Assembly (NCBI RefSeq): GCF_039525035.1 | Contig: NZ_BAAAHE010000026.1 | Location: 62,001 to 126,000 of the forward strand | Direction of reading: 5' to 3' | Source of the DNA: Sporichthya brevicatena | Lineage (GTDB): Bacteria > Actinomycetota > Actinomycetes > Sporichthyales > Sporichthyaceae | DNA length: 64,000 nucleotides | Part shown: one piece after another, positions 37,869 to 47,439 of the stretch | How positions within the stretch are numbered: the first letter of the stretch is position 1 | Layout: each line of letters starts with the position of its first letter | Made by a program: the position numbers and the translations under genes | Notes under the pieces: generated by a model | Told to the model about the DNA's origin: nothing | The model's database searches: none | The model's input: the letters and a program-made list of their open reading frames with translations, nothing else

Positions 37869-38249
37869 GTGGCACGCGTGAAGCGGGCGGTCAACGCCCA
37901 GAAGAAGCGTCGCGAGGTTCTCGAGCAGGCCAGCGGTTACCGCGGCCAGCGCTCGCGCCTGTACCGCAAGGCCAAGGAGCAGGTCACCCACTCGCTCGTC
38001 TACGCCTACCGCGACCGCAAGAAGCGCAAGGGCGACTTCCGTCAGCTGTGGATCCAGCGGATCAACGCGGCCTCCCGCGCCAACGGCCTGACCTACAACC
38101 GCCTCATCCAGGGCCTCAAGCTCGCCGGCGTCGAGGTCGACCGCCGCATGCTCGCCGAGCTCGCCGTCAACGACCCGCCCGCGTTCGCGGCGCTCGTCGA
38201 GGTCGCGAAGAACGCCCTGCCCGAGGACCGGAACGCCCCGGCCGCCTGA
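37869..38249 (+). CDS. rplT: 50S ribosomal protein L20
   Basis: 126 residues. The bL20 signature [20 protein letters not shown] opens the chain, then [31 protein letters not shown] and [20 protein letters not shown]. It binds 23S rRNA early in 50S assembly and represses its own operon in several bacteria. GTG start with GAGGAG upstream. It ends 16 bp before the proposed start of the methyltransferase gene. Confidence 0.97.
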   Translation: MARVKRAVNAQKKRREVLEQASGYRGQRSRLYRKAKEQVTHSLVYAYRDRKKRKGDFRQLWIQRINAASRANGLTYNRLIQGLKLAGVEVDRRMLAELAVNDPPAFAALVEVAKNALPEDRNAPAA

Positions 38250-38265
38250 TCGACGGCCGATCCCG

Positions 38266-39078
38266 CTGTCCGAGATCACGAACGTCCGCGCGGCGCCCGT
38301 CAATGCCGCGCGCCGGCTGGCCAAGCGCAGCTTCCGGAACTCCGACCGACGGTTCCTCGCCGAGGGACCGCAGGCCGTCCGGGAGGCGCTCGGCCGGCCC
38401 GGCAGCGTCGTCGAGCTGTTCGCCACCGCCGAGGCGGGGGAGCGGCATCCCGACCTGCTGAAGGGCGCCGCCGCGGCCGACCTGCCCATCCACCGGGTCT
38501 CCGGCTCGGTGATGGCGTCGATCGCGCAGACCGTCACCCCGCAGGGTCTGGTGGCCGTCTGCCGGTTCCTCGACGTCCCGCTCGCGCTCGACCCCGCGCC
38601 CCGACTGGTGGCGCTGCTGGCCGAGGTCCGCGACCCCGGCAACGCCGGCACGGTCATCCGCGTCGCCGACGCGGCCGGGGCCGACGCTGTCGTCCTGACG
38701 CGCAGTTCGGTCGACGTCTACAACCCCAAGTGCGCCCGCGCGTCCGCCGGCAGCGTGTTCCACCTGCCGGTGACCGTCGAGGCGGACCTGCCCGCGACCG
38801 TCGACGCGCTCCGCGCCGCCGGGGTGCAGATCCTCGCCGCCGACGGTGCCGGTCCGGACGACCTCGACACCCTCGAGGACGCCGGCACCCTCGCCGCCCC
38901 GACGGCCTGGCTGTTCGGCAACGAGGCCTGGGGCCTCCCACCCGCCCTGCGCGCCCTCGCCGACCGCGTCGTCCGCGTCCCCATCCACGGCCGGGCCGAG
39001 AGCCTCAACCTCGCCACCGCCGCCGCGGTCTGCCTGTACGCCTCCGCCCGCGCCCACCGTCGCCCCCCGTCACGCTGA
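38266..39078 (+). CDS. TrmH/SpoU-family RNA 2'-O-methyltransferase (CTG start proposed)
   Basis: About 270 residues. An N-terminal substrate-binding domain (NAARRLAKRSFRNSDRRFLA, EGPQAVREAL) precedes a SpoU knot with its three motifs: EVRDPGNAGTVIRVADAAGA near residue 127, the middle LFGNEAWGLPP, and the C-terminal RVPIHGRAESLNLATAAA. It methylates a ribose in rRNA or tRNA; neighbours suggest 23S rRNA, as for RlmB/TsnR types. Conservation extends back to LSEITNVRA, but no ATG, GTG or TTG occurs in frame between the rplT stop and 38506. CTG at 38266 sits exactly where the family has M-S-E; starting at 38506 would delete the substrate domain. Confidence 0.85.
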   Translation: MSEITNVRAAPVNAARRLAKRSFRNSDRRFLAEGPQAVREALGRPGSVVELFATAEAGERHPDLLKGAAAADLPIHRVSGSVMASIAQTVTPQGLVAVCRFLDVPLALDPAPRLVALLAEVRDPGNAGTVIRVADAAGADAVVLTRSSVDVYNPKCARASAGSVFHLPVTVEADLPATVDALRAAGVQILAADGAGPDDLDTLEDAGTLAAPTAWLFGNEAWGLPPALRALADRVVRVPIHGRAESLNLATAAAVCLYASARAHRRPPSR

Positions 39079-39150
39079 CGGTCGCGCCTGCCGGTCCGTG
39101 GGGCTGCCGGGTCGCGGCTGCCGGTCGGGGGGCTGCCGGCCGCGCCCGCT

Positions 39151-39164
39151 GCTCATGCATGAGC
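39151..39164. repeat. Palindrome GCTCATGCATGAGC, first copy
   Basis: A perfect 14-bp palindrome, GCTCATGCATGAGC, 181 bp before the PAS histidine kinase start. A second copy begins exactly 60 bp downstream at 39211. The even spacing (close to six helical turns) and symmetric form suggest paired operator sites. The DNA just before it, 39080-39145, has imperfect repeats of GGCTGCCGG. Confidence 0.6.
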
Positions 39165-39208
39165 GGGTGGCGATACGAATCGGGGCAAATCGGACATCAA
39201 TCGACTAC

Positions 39209-39226
39209 CTGCTCATGCATGAGCAG
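39209..39226. repeat. Palindrome with the same core, second copy (18 bp)
   Basis: CTGCTCATGCATGAGCAG is a perfect 18-bp palindrome containing the GCTCATGCATGAGC core found at 39151. It lies 106 bp before the PAS histidine kinase gene. Both copies are in a non-coding stretch after the rRNA methyltransferase gene. Confidence 0.65.
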
Positions 39227-39331
39227 AATGCGGTCACAACTGACTGTCAGAAACCGGCTTTCCTGGGCAGAACCGAGTTGCGGTAACGCAAAAAGCTCTC
39301 GCGATGTAGATCGCTCCGAGATCCTGACGAG

Positions 39332-40396
39332 GTGATGTTGAGCGCGCCGGGGGACGCACAAGACGGCCGGATCCCGTACGACGACCTCCCGGACGGGGTC
39401 GTCGTCGCGGATGACACCGGTGCCGTCGTGATCGTCAACGTCGCCGCCGAGCGCCTCCTGGGCCTGCCCGCGGACGAGCTCATCGGCAAGGACCTCGGCA
39501 GCGTCCTGCCGCTGGTCGACCGCAACAACTGCGACTGGTGGGAGCTCTGCGACCCCTACGGGGGCCTCGCCATCCGCACCGGCCACCCCGAGCGCGCCCT
39601 CACGCTGCTCGGGGGCCGCGAGGTGCTCGTCTCCGCCCGCTACCTGCGCGCCGCGCGGCTCGGCCGGGTCGTCCGTGTCGTCGTGACGCTGCGCAGCGGC
39701 GCTGCCCGCGAGCGCTGGGACCGCGACCGCGCCGAGCTCGTCGCGATGGTCGCCCACGAGCTGCGCAGCCCGCTCACCGGCGTCAAAGGCTTCACCTCGA
39801 CGCTGCTCAACCGCTGGGACCGGTTCACCGACGCCCAGCGCAAGGAGATGCTCGCGACCGTCGACGCGGACGCGGACAAGCTCGCGCGCCTGATCACCGA
39901 ACTGCTCGACATCGCCCGCATCGACTCCGGCCGGCTCGAGCTCTACCGCCGCCCCACCGACCTCGCTGCCGCGCTCCGGCGCCATGTGGCGACCCGGGTG
40001 GCCGCCGGCGCCGCGCCCCAGGACTTCCGGATCGAGCTGCCGGCGCCGGTGCCGGAGATGTGGGTCGACGCCGACAAGGTCGACCAGGTCATCGGCAACC
40101 TGCTGGAGAACGCGCAGCGGCACGGGGACGGCGTCACGACGCTGCGCCTGGAGCCGACCGCGAACGGCGTCGCCATCACCGTCAGCGATCAGGGACCCGG
40201 CGTCCCGACCGAACTCGTCGGCCAGATCTTCGACCGGTTCTGGCGCGACCGCCGTCACGGCGGCACGGGCCTCGGCCTCTACATCGCCAAGGGCTTGGTC
40301 GAGGCGCACGGCGGCACCATCGGCGTCGGCCGGGCCCCCGGCGGCGGCGCGGCGTTCCGCTTCACCCTCCCCGAGTTCGTCCCCGAGGGCGCCTGA
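39332..40396 (+). CDS. PAS-domain sensor histidine kinase, soluble
   Basis: 354 residues, no membrane segment. A PAS domain at residues about 15-110 (LPDGVVVADDTGAVVIVNVA, ERLLGLPADELIGKDL) contains RNNCDWWELCD, a pair of Cys in its core that is unusual and could bind a metal or redox group. The kinase follows: H-box VAHELRSPLTGVKG (His near 142), N-box NLLENAQRHG, G1 VSDQGPGVP and G2 GGTGLGLYIAKG. No response regulator is adjacent. GTG at 39332 or ATG at 39335; GACGAGG is upstream. An orphan kinase between the rRNA methyltransferase gene and pheS is frequent in actinobacteria. Signal unknown. Confidence 0.88.
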   Translation: MMLSAPGDAQDGRIPYDDLPDGVVVADDTGAVVIVNVAAERLLGLPADELIGKDLGSVLPLVDRNNCDWWELCDPYGGLAIRTGHPERALTLLGGREVLVSARYLRAARLGRVVRVVVTLRSGAARERWDRDRAELVAMVAHELRSPLTGVKGFTSTLLNRWDRFTDAQRKEMLATVDADADKLARLITELLDIARIDSGRLELYRRPTDLAAALRRHVATRVAAGAAPQDFRIELPAPVPEMWVDADKVDQVIGNLLENAQRHGDGVTTLRLEPTANGVAITVSDQGPGVPTELVGQIFDRFWRDRRHGGTGLGLYIAKGLVEAHGGTIGVGRAPGGGAAFRFTLPEFVPEGA

Positions 40397-40403
40397 CCCT
40401 CCC

Positions 40404-41655
<1,252 letters not shown>

Positions 41656-41656
<1 letters not shown>

Positions 41657-44169
41657 TGCGCGCACCCCTGTCCTGGATCCGGGAGTTCGTGCCGGCCCTG
41701 CCCGCTGACGTGACGGGTCGTCAGGTCGCGGAGCGCATCATCGCGGCCGGCCTCGAGGTCGAGACCGTCGACGCGCCCGGCGAGGCCGTCACCGGCCCAC
41801 TGGTGGTCGGTCGTGTGCTCTCGATCGTCGAGCTCCAGGAGAAGCTGAAGCTCAAAAAGCCGATCCGCTACTGCCGGGTCGACGTCGGGCCGGAGCACAA
41901 CGAGACCGAGGGCGACGGCGCGGGTTCGCGCGGCATCGTCTGCGGTGCGCGCAACTTTGCCGAGGGCGACGTGGTCGTCGTCGCGCTGCCCGGCGCCGTC
42001 CTCCCCGGAGGCTTCGCGATCGCGGCGCGTAAGACCTACGACCACATCTCCGACGGGATGATCTGCTCCGAGGCCGAGCTCGGCATCGCCGGCGACGCGA
42101 GCGGCATCATCGTGCTGCCCGAGAGCACGCCGATCGGCGCGGACGCGAAGGGCGTCCTCGGTCTCGACGACGAGGTGCTCGACATCGCCGTCACCCCGGA
42201 CCGCGGGTACGCCCTCTCGATCCGCGGCGTCGCCCGCGAGGTCGCGACCGCTTACGACGTCGAGTTCGTCGACCCCGCGGCGCGAGGCGCGATGACGGCG
42301 GGCGAGGGCTACGAGATCCGCCTCGAGGACCCGGCCTGCGACCGGTTCGCCGCGCTCGCGATCACCGGCGTCGACCCCGCGGCGCCGTCCCCGGACTGGT
42401 TGCGGCAGCGGCTGCAGCAGTGCGGCATGCGGCCGATCTCGCTCGCCGTCGACATCTCGAACTACGTGATGCTCGAGCTCGGGCAGCCCACCCACGCCTA
42501 CGACCTCGCGAAGCTGCGCGGCCCGATCGTGGTGCGCCGGGCGCGCGCGGGGGAGAAGCTCGAGACCCTCGACGGCGCGACCCGGGACCTCGACCCCGAG
42601 GACCTGCTCATCACCGACGACTCCGGCCCGATCGGGCTCGCCGGCGTGATGGGTGGCGCCTCCACCGAGATCTCCGGCACGACCACCGACGTCCTGCTCG
42701 AGGCGGCGCACTTCGACCCGGTCGCGATCGCCCGCGCGGCCCGTCGGCACAAGCTGCCGTCCGAGGCGTCGCGGCGGTTCGAGCGCGGGGTGGACCCGGC
42801 CCTCGGCCCGGTCGCGGCGCTGCGGTTCGCCCAGCTGCTCGCCGAGCTCGGCGGCGGCACCGCGGCGGCGACCGGCACGGACGCGGGCGGCCTTCCCGCG
42901 CCCACCACGATCACGCTCGCCGTCGACTACCCGACGCGCGTCGCCGGCCGGAACCTCGACGAGGCCACGGTGTTGCGCCGCCTGGCGCAGGTCGGCGCCG
43001 AGACCGCCGTCGACGGGACCACGCTCACCGTGACCGCCCCGACCTGGCGGCCGGACCTCACCGACCCGGCCGACGTGGCCGAGGAGGTCCTCCGGCTCGA
43101 GGGCTACGACTCGATCCCCGCCGCCCTGCCCGCCGCCCCGGCCGGCCGCGGTCTGACGGTGGCTCAGCAGCAGCGGCGCCGCGTCGGCCGCGCCCTCGCG
43201 GGCGCCGGTCTGGTCGAGGTGCTCTGCTACCCGTTCGTGGCGCCCGGGGTGTGGGACCAGCTGGGTCTGGAGGCCGACGACCCGCGTCGCTTCGCGGTGC
43301 GTCTCGCGAACCCGCTCTCCGACGCCGAGCCGGACATGCGCACCTCGCTGTTGCCCGGCCTGTTCGCCGTCACCCGGCGCAACCTGGGCCGCGGCTCGGC
43401 CGACCTCGCCGTGTACGAGATCGGGCGCGTCTACCTGCCCACGCGCGGTGCGCCCCCGGCTCCCCGGCCGCCCGTCACCCGCCGGGCGACGCCCGACGAG
43501 CTCGCCGCCACCGAGGCGGCGCTGCCGGCGCAGCCGCGGCACCTCGCGGCGGTGCTCACCGGTCTGCGTGAGCCCGCCGGCTGGTGGGGCCCGGGCCGGG
43601 CCGCGGGGTGGGAGGACGCGATCGAGACCGCCCGCATCGCCGCCGCGGCCGCCGGAGCGGATCTGATCGTCCGGCAGGGCGCGCTGGCGCCGTGGCACCC
43701 GGGGCGGTGCGCCGCCCTGGCCGTGCGCACCCCGGGCGGGGAGCAGGTCGTCGGCCACGCCGGAGAGCTGCACCCCCGCGTGATCGGTGCGCTCGAGCTC
43801 CCGGCCCGGACCGTCGCCCTCGAACTCGACCTCGACGCGCTGCTGGACGCCGGGGGCGGGGTCGTCGAGGCCCCCGCGATCTCCTCCTTCCCGCTCGCGA
43901 GCCAGGACGTGGCGCTCGTCGTCGACGCGGCCGTCCCGGCCGCCGAGGTGGAGGCCGCGCTGCGGGCCGGCGCCGGCGATCTGCTGGAGTCGATCCGGCT
44001 GTTCGACGTGTACGCGGGGGAGCGGATCGGCGAGGGCCGCAAGTCGCTCGCGTTCGCCCTGCGCTTCCGGGCACCGGACCGGACACTCACCGTGGAGGAG
44101 GCGACTGCAGCGCGTGACGCCGCCGTCGCGGCCGCCACCGCCGCGACCGGAGCCACGCTCCGCGGCTGA
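41656..44169 (+). CDS. pheT: Phenylalanyl-tRNA synthetase beta subunit
   Basis: 837 residues. Domains in order: B1/EMAP-like tRNA-binding (about residues 40-155, with [20 protein letters not shown]), B3/B4 editing (residues 210-400, [20 protein letters not shown]), B5 DNA-binding fold (about 410-480, [17 protein letters not shown]), catalytic-like core and the C-terminal ferredoxin-fold anticodon-binding domain (about 745-837, [20 protein letters not shown]). It forms the alpha2-beta2 enzyme with PheS and edits mischarged Tyr. ATG overlaps the pheS stop. Full length, no defect. Confidence 0.96.
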
Positions 44170-44303
44170 GGCTCGCGAGCCCACGCGACACGCCCGTCGG
44201 GTTGCCCGATTCGCGGAAAAGGCCGTCAGGACCCGGTCAAGTGTGAGTCTCATCGCACGGATCCTGCGCACCTTTCCACGATCGACCACGGAACCTGGAC
44301 GGG

Positions 44304-45182
44304 ATGGACGGACGCCCACCCACCCGGCACGCCGCCCCCCGCCGACGCCGGTTCGGCGCGCGGGTCGGGCGGATGGTGCTGACCGGGGGCGCCGCGATCG
44401 TCTGTGCGCTGGGGGTCACCGGGGCGCTGGACCCGTCCACGCACGTCACCGAGGCCACCGCGATCACGCCGACGACGTTCGGTGTTCAACCGGGCCCCCT
44501 CAAGGCCTCCGTGGCCAAGGGTGCCCGGGACGCCGCGGCAGCAGCTCCGGCCTGGGCGAAGGGCCTCCCGGAGGACACCACCCAGGTTCTGCGGACCGTC
44601 CGGACCGACCGCTGGTGCAAGCAGGTCTGGTGCGCGCGGACCGAGGCCTGGGAGCGGGTCGACGGCATCTGGCGGATCGCCACCCGCGGCAGCAGGGAGA
44701 ACGCCCGTCCGATGGTCGTGCGCTCCCAGATCGGCCAGAACGGCTTCGCCTCGCCCGGGGTGCGGCGCCAGGGAGACATGCGCACCCCGAGCGGGATCTA
44801 CGGCATCGTCACCACGTTCTCCACGACCAAGGAGAGCCCGACCGCGATGCCGTGGCGCCGCCGGCTGCCGACGTCGGTGGTCAGCGACGCCCGGGGCAGG
44901 ACGTACAACACCTGGATCGAGGTCAAGGGCGCCCGCGGCGGCGACCGGCGGATGATGAGCTGGGGCCTCTGGATCGACTGGAACAACCCGCGCCTGTCGG
45001 TCGGCGAGGGTCTGGCACCGGTGCCCGGCCGCGGGAGCGGCATCTTCATGCACACCTCGAACGCCGGCGCCCCCTGGGTCCCGACCGCCGGGTGCGTCCA
45101 GCTCGGCAACCCCGCGGACATGGAGTGGGTCGTCCGCTGGCTGAAGCCCGAGGCGAACCCGCGAATCGTCAACAACCGCTAG
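44304..45182 (+). CDS. Exported L,D-transpeptidase (YkuD-like)
   Basis: 292 residues. A basic front and one hydrophobic helix (residues about 22-42) act as signal or anchor. The catalytic domain carries GDMRTPSGIYGIVTTF near residue 157 and the active-site segment GIFMHTSNAGAPWVPTAGCV with His and Cys near residues 250-264, as in YkuD/ErfK enzymes that crosslink peptidoglycan by 3-3 bonds. The usual S-x-GC-x-R is replaced by TAGCVQL, lacking Arg, so specificity may differ. Two Cys (WCKQVWC) lie before the domain. ATG at 44304, 134 bp after pheT. No Ig-like domain as in Ldt(Mt2). Confidence 0.78.
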   Translation: MDGRPPTRHAAPRRRRFGARVGRMVLTGGAAIVCALGVTGALDPSTHVTEATAITPTTFGVQPGPLKASVAKGARDAAAAAPAWAKGLPEDTTQVLRTVRTDRWCKQVWCARTEAWERVDGIWRIATRGSRENARPMVVRSQIGQNGFASPGVRRQGDMRTPSGIYGIVTTFSTTKESPTAMPWRRRLPTSVVSDARGRTYNTWIEVKGARGGDRRMMSWGLWIDWNNPRLSVGEGLAPVPGRGSGIFMHTSNAGAPWVPTAGCVQLGNPADMEWVVRWLKPEANPRIVNNR

Positions 45183-45215
45183 GTCCGGCGGCCCGCAAGA
45201 TGGCACGCTGCCCCC

Positions 45216-45584
45216 ATGGCGTCGCTGCCCCTCTTCTCGGTCACCGAGGCCCGTGAGGTCCTCCTCGAGCTGCACCCGACGATCCAGCGGTTCATCGCGC
45301 TCCGCGCGGACGCCGCCGAGCTGGGTGCGTCGATCCGCGGGCACTCGATCGGCGGCGCGATGGAGCTGCGCGACCTCAACGCCCAGCTCGAGGAGCTCAT
45401 GCGCACCATCCAGGAGACCGGTGTGCAGGTGAAGGGCTGGGCCCCGGTGCTGCTGGACTTCCCGGCCGACCTCGACGGCGAGCACGTCCTGCTCTGCTGG
45501 CTGGAGGGCGACCTCGGGCTCGCCTGGTACCACCGCGCCGACGCGGGGTTCGCCGGCCGCCGCCCGCTGCGCTTCGACGCCTGA
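45216..45584 (+). CDS. DUF2203 family protein
   Basis: 122 residues. The DUF2203 layout is seen: an early FSVTEAREVLLELHPTIQ, a helical middle with ELRDLNAQLEELMRTIQETG, and the closing VLLCWLEGDLGLAWYHRADAGFAGR. The last segment is the family hallmark. No biochemical role is known. ATG at 45216, 33 bp after the transpeptidase. Its stop is 10 bp before the operator-like repeat of the zinc transporter, so it is outside that operon. Confidence 0.85.
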   Translation: MASLPLFSVTEAREVLLELHPTIQRFIALRADAAELGASIRGHSIGGAMELRDLNAQLEELMRTIQETGVQVKGWAPVLLDFPADLDGEHVLLCWLEGDLGLAWYHRADAGFAGRRPLRFDA

Positions 45585-45593
45585 CCGTCCGCC

Positions 45594-45616
45594 TTGTTGC
45601 GACCAGTTCGCAACAA
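45594..45616. promoter_or_regulatory. 23-bp inverted repeat before the zinc/manganese ABC operon
   Basis: TTGTTGCGA (45594-45602) and TCGCAACAA (45608-45616) are exact reverse complements around CCAGT. It lies 28 bp before the substrate-binding gene, at a place where a bound repressor would block transcription. Length and AT-rich ends fit a metal-responsive repressor such as Zur, or a DtxR/MntR-type protein. It does not match the mycobacterial Zur box closely, so the regulator is open. Confidence 0.6.
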
Positions 45617-45643
45617 CAACGCGATGGGGATTAAGGTGGCGAC

Positions 45644-46660
45644 ATGCGCCGCCTCTCCGCCCTGCTCGTGTCCGCCCTGCTCGTCCTCCCGCTCGCCGCG
45701 TGCGGGGACGACGACGCCACCGCGGCCCCGGCCGGCACCTCCGCCGCGGAGCCGGTTCTGCGGCTCGTGACCACCGTCGCCCCGATCACCTCGATCGTCG
45801 CCGCCGTCGCGGGGGACCGGGCCCGGATCGACGGCCTGGTGCCCGAGGGCACCAACTCGCACACGTTCGAGCCCCCGCCCAGCGCCGCCAAGGTGCTGTC
45901 GGAGGCCGACGTCGTCTTCATCAACGGCCTCAAGCTCGAGGAGCCGACGAAGAAGCTGGCCGAGCGGAACCTGGCGGACGACGCGCGCCTGGTCGAGCTC
46001 GGCGACGAGGTTCTGCCCGAGTCGGACTGGATCTTCGACTTCTCGTTCCCGGAGAAGGACGGCAAGCCGAATCCGCACCTGTGGACCGACCCGACCTACG
46101 CGATCAAGTACGCCGAGGTCGTCCGCGACACCCTCGTCGACGTCGACGCCGACGGCCGCTCGACGTACGAGGCGAACTACACCGCGTTCTCCGAGCAGGC
46201 GACGGCCCTCTCGGACGCCCTGAAGAAGGATCAGGAGAGCCTCGCCCCGGACGAGCGCGAGCTGCTGACCTACCACGACGCCTACGCCTACTTCGCGAAG
46301 ACGTACGGCTGGAAGGTCGTCGGCGCGATCCAGCCGAGCGACTTCGCCGAGCCGACCCCGAAGGACATCGCGCGGCTGATCGACCAGATTCAGGCCGAGA
46401 AGGTGAAGGCGATCTTCGGCTCCGAGGTGTTCCCCTCCGACGCGCTCGCCGAGATCGGGAAGGCGACCGGCGTGCACTGGGAGGACACCCTGCGCGACGA
46501 CGACCTGCCGGGCGCGCCCGGCGAGCCCGAGCACTCCTGGCTCGGGCTGATGCGCAGCAACTACGTCACGATCCTCACCCGGCTCGGGGGCACGGCCGAC
46601 GCGCTGAAGGCGCTCGACACGACGCCGGCGGTGCCCGACACGGCGAGCTATCCCCAATGA
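45644..46660 (+). CDS. znuA: Zinc/manganese ABC transporter substrate-binding lipoprotein
   Basis: 338 residues, cluster A-I metal-binding protein. The signal MRRLSALLVSALLVLPLAAC ends in a lipobox Cys at residue 20. Metal ligands appear to be His in GTNSHTFEPPPSA, His in NPHLWTDPTYA, His in LLTYHDAYAYFAKTYG and Glu in AIFGSEVFPSDAL; His-His-His-Glu as in AdcAII/ZnuA argues for zinc, whereas Mn proteins usually have Glu at the third site. A His-rich loop is absent. ATG with AAGGTGG upstream. Its stop overlaps the ATPase start by 4 bp. Zinc preference is an inference. Confidence 0.88.
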   Translation: MRRLSALLVSALLVLPLAACGDDDATAAPAGTSAAEPVLRLVTTVAPITSIVAAVAGDRARIDGLVPEGTNSHTFEPPPSAAKVLSEADVVFINGLKLEEPTKKLAERNLADDARLVELGDEVLPESDWIFDFSFPEKDGKPNPHLWTDPTYAIKYAEVVRDTLVDVDADGRSTYEANYTAFSEQATALSDALKKDQESLAPDERELLTYHDAYAYFAKTYGWKVVGAIQPSDFAEPTPKDIARLIDQIQAEKVKAIFGSEVFPSDALAEIGKATGVHWEDTLRDDDLPGAPGEPEHSWLGLMRSNYVTILTRLGGTADALKALDTTPAVPDTASYPQ

Positions 46661-47427
46661 GCGCCCTGCTCCGGCTCTCCGACGTCGTCCACTCCTACGG
46701 CGACGACCGCGTCCTGTCGGGCGTGGACCTGACGGTAGGCCGGGGTGACTTCGTCGGCGTCGTCGGGCCCTCCGGCTCGGGGAAGACGACGCTGCTGAAG
46801 ATCCTGCTCGGGACGATCCGGCCGATCGGCGGGGTGGTCGACCGGGCGCCCGACGTGCGGATCGGATACGTCCCGCAGCTCGAGACCGTCGACTGGAACT
46901 TCCCGGTGACGGTGGCGGAGTGCGTCCTGATGGCGCGCCGGGGCCGCGGTCTCCCGTGGCCGACGCGAGCCGAGCGCCGGGACGTGGCCCGGGTACTGGA
47001 CCGACTCGGTATCGGTCATCTGGCGCATCGTCACATCCGTGCGCTCTCGGGCGGCCAGCAGCAGCGGATGTTCCTCGCCCGCGCCCTGCTGGGCGAGCCG
47101 GACCTGCTGCTCATGGACGAGCCCACCACCGGCGTCGACTTCACCAGCCGCCACGAGGTGCTCCACCTGCTCGGCGACCTCAACGCCGACGGCACGACGA
47201 TCCTGCTCACCACCCACGACCTGAACGGTGTGGCGGCGCACCTGCCGAAGCTGGTCGCCCTCAACGGCACGGTGATCGCGGCGGGCTCGCCGGTCGAGGT
47301 CATCTCGGGGCCGGTGCTCGAACGCACCTTCGGCGCGCCGATGGAGGTCCTCCAGCACCTCGGTCTGCCGGTCGTCCTCGATCCCGGGCCGCACCTGGCT
47401 GTCGCGCGCGGGCACCGCGCGGGCTGA
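46657..47427 (+). CDS. znuC: Zinc/manganese ABC transporter ATP-binding protein
   Basis: 256 residues. Walker [12 protein letters not shown] near residue 38, signature LSGGQQQRMFLARAL near residue 130, Walker B LLLMDEPTTGVD and the switch His in LLTTHDLNG are intact. The Q-loop segment IGYVPQLETVDWNFPVTVAE is typical of metal-importer ATPases of the ZnuC/MntB group. ATG overlaps the previous stop; the permease gene follows 12 bp later. It energises import through the next gene product. Confidence 0.93.
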   Translation: MSALLRLSDVVHSYGDDRVLSGVDLTVGRGDFVGVVGPSGSGKTTLLKILLGTIRPIGGVVDRAPDVRIGYVPQLETVDWNFPVTVAECVLMARRGRGLPWPTRAERRDVARVLDRLGIGHLAHRHIRALSGGQQQRMFLARALLGEPDLLLMDEPTTGVDFTSRHEVLHLLGDLNADGTTILLTTHDLNGVAAHLPKLVALNGTVIAAGSPVEVISGPVLERTFGAPMEVLQHLGLPVVLDPGPHLAVARGHRAG

Positions 47428-47439
47428 CGGAGGCGCGCC

